From CAZRCZ01 sp964598765 (GTDB lineage Bacteria; Sumerlaeota; Sumerlaeia; MVZB01; JAJFLK01), in contig CAZRCZ010000017.1 of assembly GCA_964598765.1 (NCBI GenBank), forward strand, positions 1 to 64,000: DNA of 64,000 nucleotides. The letters run 5' to 3'. Within the stretch, counting starts at the first letter, position 1; each line of letters starts with the position of its first letter. The notes beneath the pieces were generated by a model. That model saw nothing but the letters and a program-made list of their open reading frames with translations, was not told the origin of the DNA and searched no databases. This document shows positions 63,584 to 64,000 of the stretch, piece by piece. The position numbers and the translations under genes are program-made.

Positions 63584-63728
63584 GGTCTGGCTCCTTCTTC
63601 CGTGTCTGGCTCGACTCAAACGCCTAACACTATTGGTTTGGATGAATTCCGTGTCAATCAAAATTCCGAATCGGATATACGGCGTCGGGGCGATTGTGTT
63701 ATGTTCTCGACCTCGCGAGGTTGAATTT

Positions 63729-64000
63729 ATGCGACCGATGACTTCGGTTCTTCGTCAGTTGGGGCGCTTCTCTTGGAGCGTGATGCGCGCAACGCCAATC
63801 ATATCCGGGTCCATTTTCGTTGTCGCCGTGGCCGGGATCGCCAAAGGTGAGCCGGGAGAAAAAAAGAGCCAAACCTCCAAACTCAATCTTTCCGCATTAT
63901 TGGCCGATCCCATTCCGTCGAAAGCGGAATTCAAGTATCTGATCGAACGTCGGCGCTGGCTGGCCGGGCGCGAGGGGGATCCGGCTGACTTTGAAAACTT
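63729..64000 (+). CDS. Start of a probable exported protein, cut by the window edge
   Basis: An open frame of 90 codons from ATG 63729 to the end of the window. GAGG sits 8 bases before the ATG. A hydrophobic segment (about residues 23-38, IISGSIFVVAVAGIAKG) suggests a signal peptide or membrane anchor. The visible rest (SQTSKLNLSALLADPIPSKA, then EFKYLIERRRWLAGREGDPA) is not recognised. It is divergent from the aquaporin gene. Confidence 0.65.
   Translation, partial: MRPMTSVLRQLGRFSWSVMRATPIISGSIFVVAVAGIAKGEPGEKKSQTSKLNLSALLADPIPSKAEFKYLIERRRWLAGREGDPADFEN

Overview
The window is about 64 kb of gene-dense, moderately GC-rich DNA from a Gram-negative bacterium. Gram-negative character follows from an MlaA/MlaC outer-membrane lipid module, an HpnN-type RND protein, a GmhA heptose isomerase, a Wzt-type O-antigen ABC ATPase and retraction ATPases of type IV pili. 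Lineage cannot be fixed from the sequence. The Hanks-type kinase with an extracytoplasmic domain, secreted beta-helix and FG-GAP proteins with Thr-Pro tails, three YfhO proteins and spacers full of recurring short 'words' resemble uncultured Gram-negative lineages around the PVC and Sumerlaeota/Hydrogenedentota groups. That is an impression, not a result.

Layout. 1-6.8 kb: 5' part of an aldehyde dehydrogenase gene, a pentapeptide-repeat protein, a small membrane protein, then a reverse-strand pilus-motor group (degenerate PilB-like protein, PilT, PilU) behind a double VOC protein. 7-14.5 kb: SAM methyltransferase, a decayed nucleotidyltransferase module, UspA, RsmG, a SirB1-type protein, a TIM-barrel isomerase, GmhA and a DUF2079 membrane protein. 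14.5-18 kb: gmk, mdh and a membrane Ser/Thr kinase. 18.4-26.5 kb: a reverse-strand run of sulfite reductase, coiled-coil methyltransferase, fused double glycosyltransferase, glycosyltransferase and a hemoglobin-peroxiredoxin lipoprotein. 26.7-34.4 kb: SulP transporter, radical SAM enzyme, Wzt ATPase, YggS, MetK and DUF2889. 34.6-38.8 kb: hpnN-mlaC-mlaA. 39.4-43.8 kb: two surface or secreted beta proteins and CysH. 44-47.6 kb: a translationally coupled PilZ/TPR/NtrC operon. 47.7-55.7 kb: FMN reductase, MFS transporter, beta-propeller and beta-helix proteins, a double-receiver regulator and an orphan sugar-type permease. 55.6-64 kb: three tandem YfhO paralogues, an aquaporin and the start of one more gene.

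Themes. Surface polysaccharide (GTs, methyltransferase, Wzt, GmhA, YfhO) and outer-membrane lipid transport dominate. Assimilatory sulfur metabolism (SulP, sulfite reductase, APS/PAPS reductase, MetK) is scattered through the window. Pilus motility and its possible control (PilT/PilU, PilZ, NtrC) sit in two places.

The most unusual signals are: (i) spacers built from a small set of recurring degenerate words, often arranged as inverted repeats, that also appear inside coding linkers of wzt and the double glycosyltransferase; (ii) a lipoprotein joining a truncated hemoglobin to a peroxiredoxin-like domain; (iii) a PilB-like pseudo-ATPase; (iv) a methyltransferase with 42-residue coiled-coil repeats. 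No rRNA, tRNA, CRISPR array, transposase or integrase was recognised.
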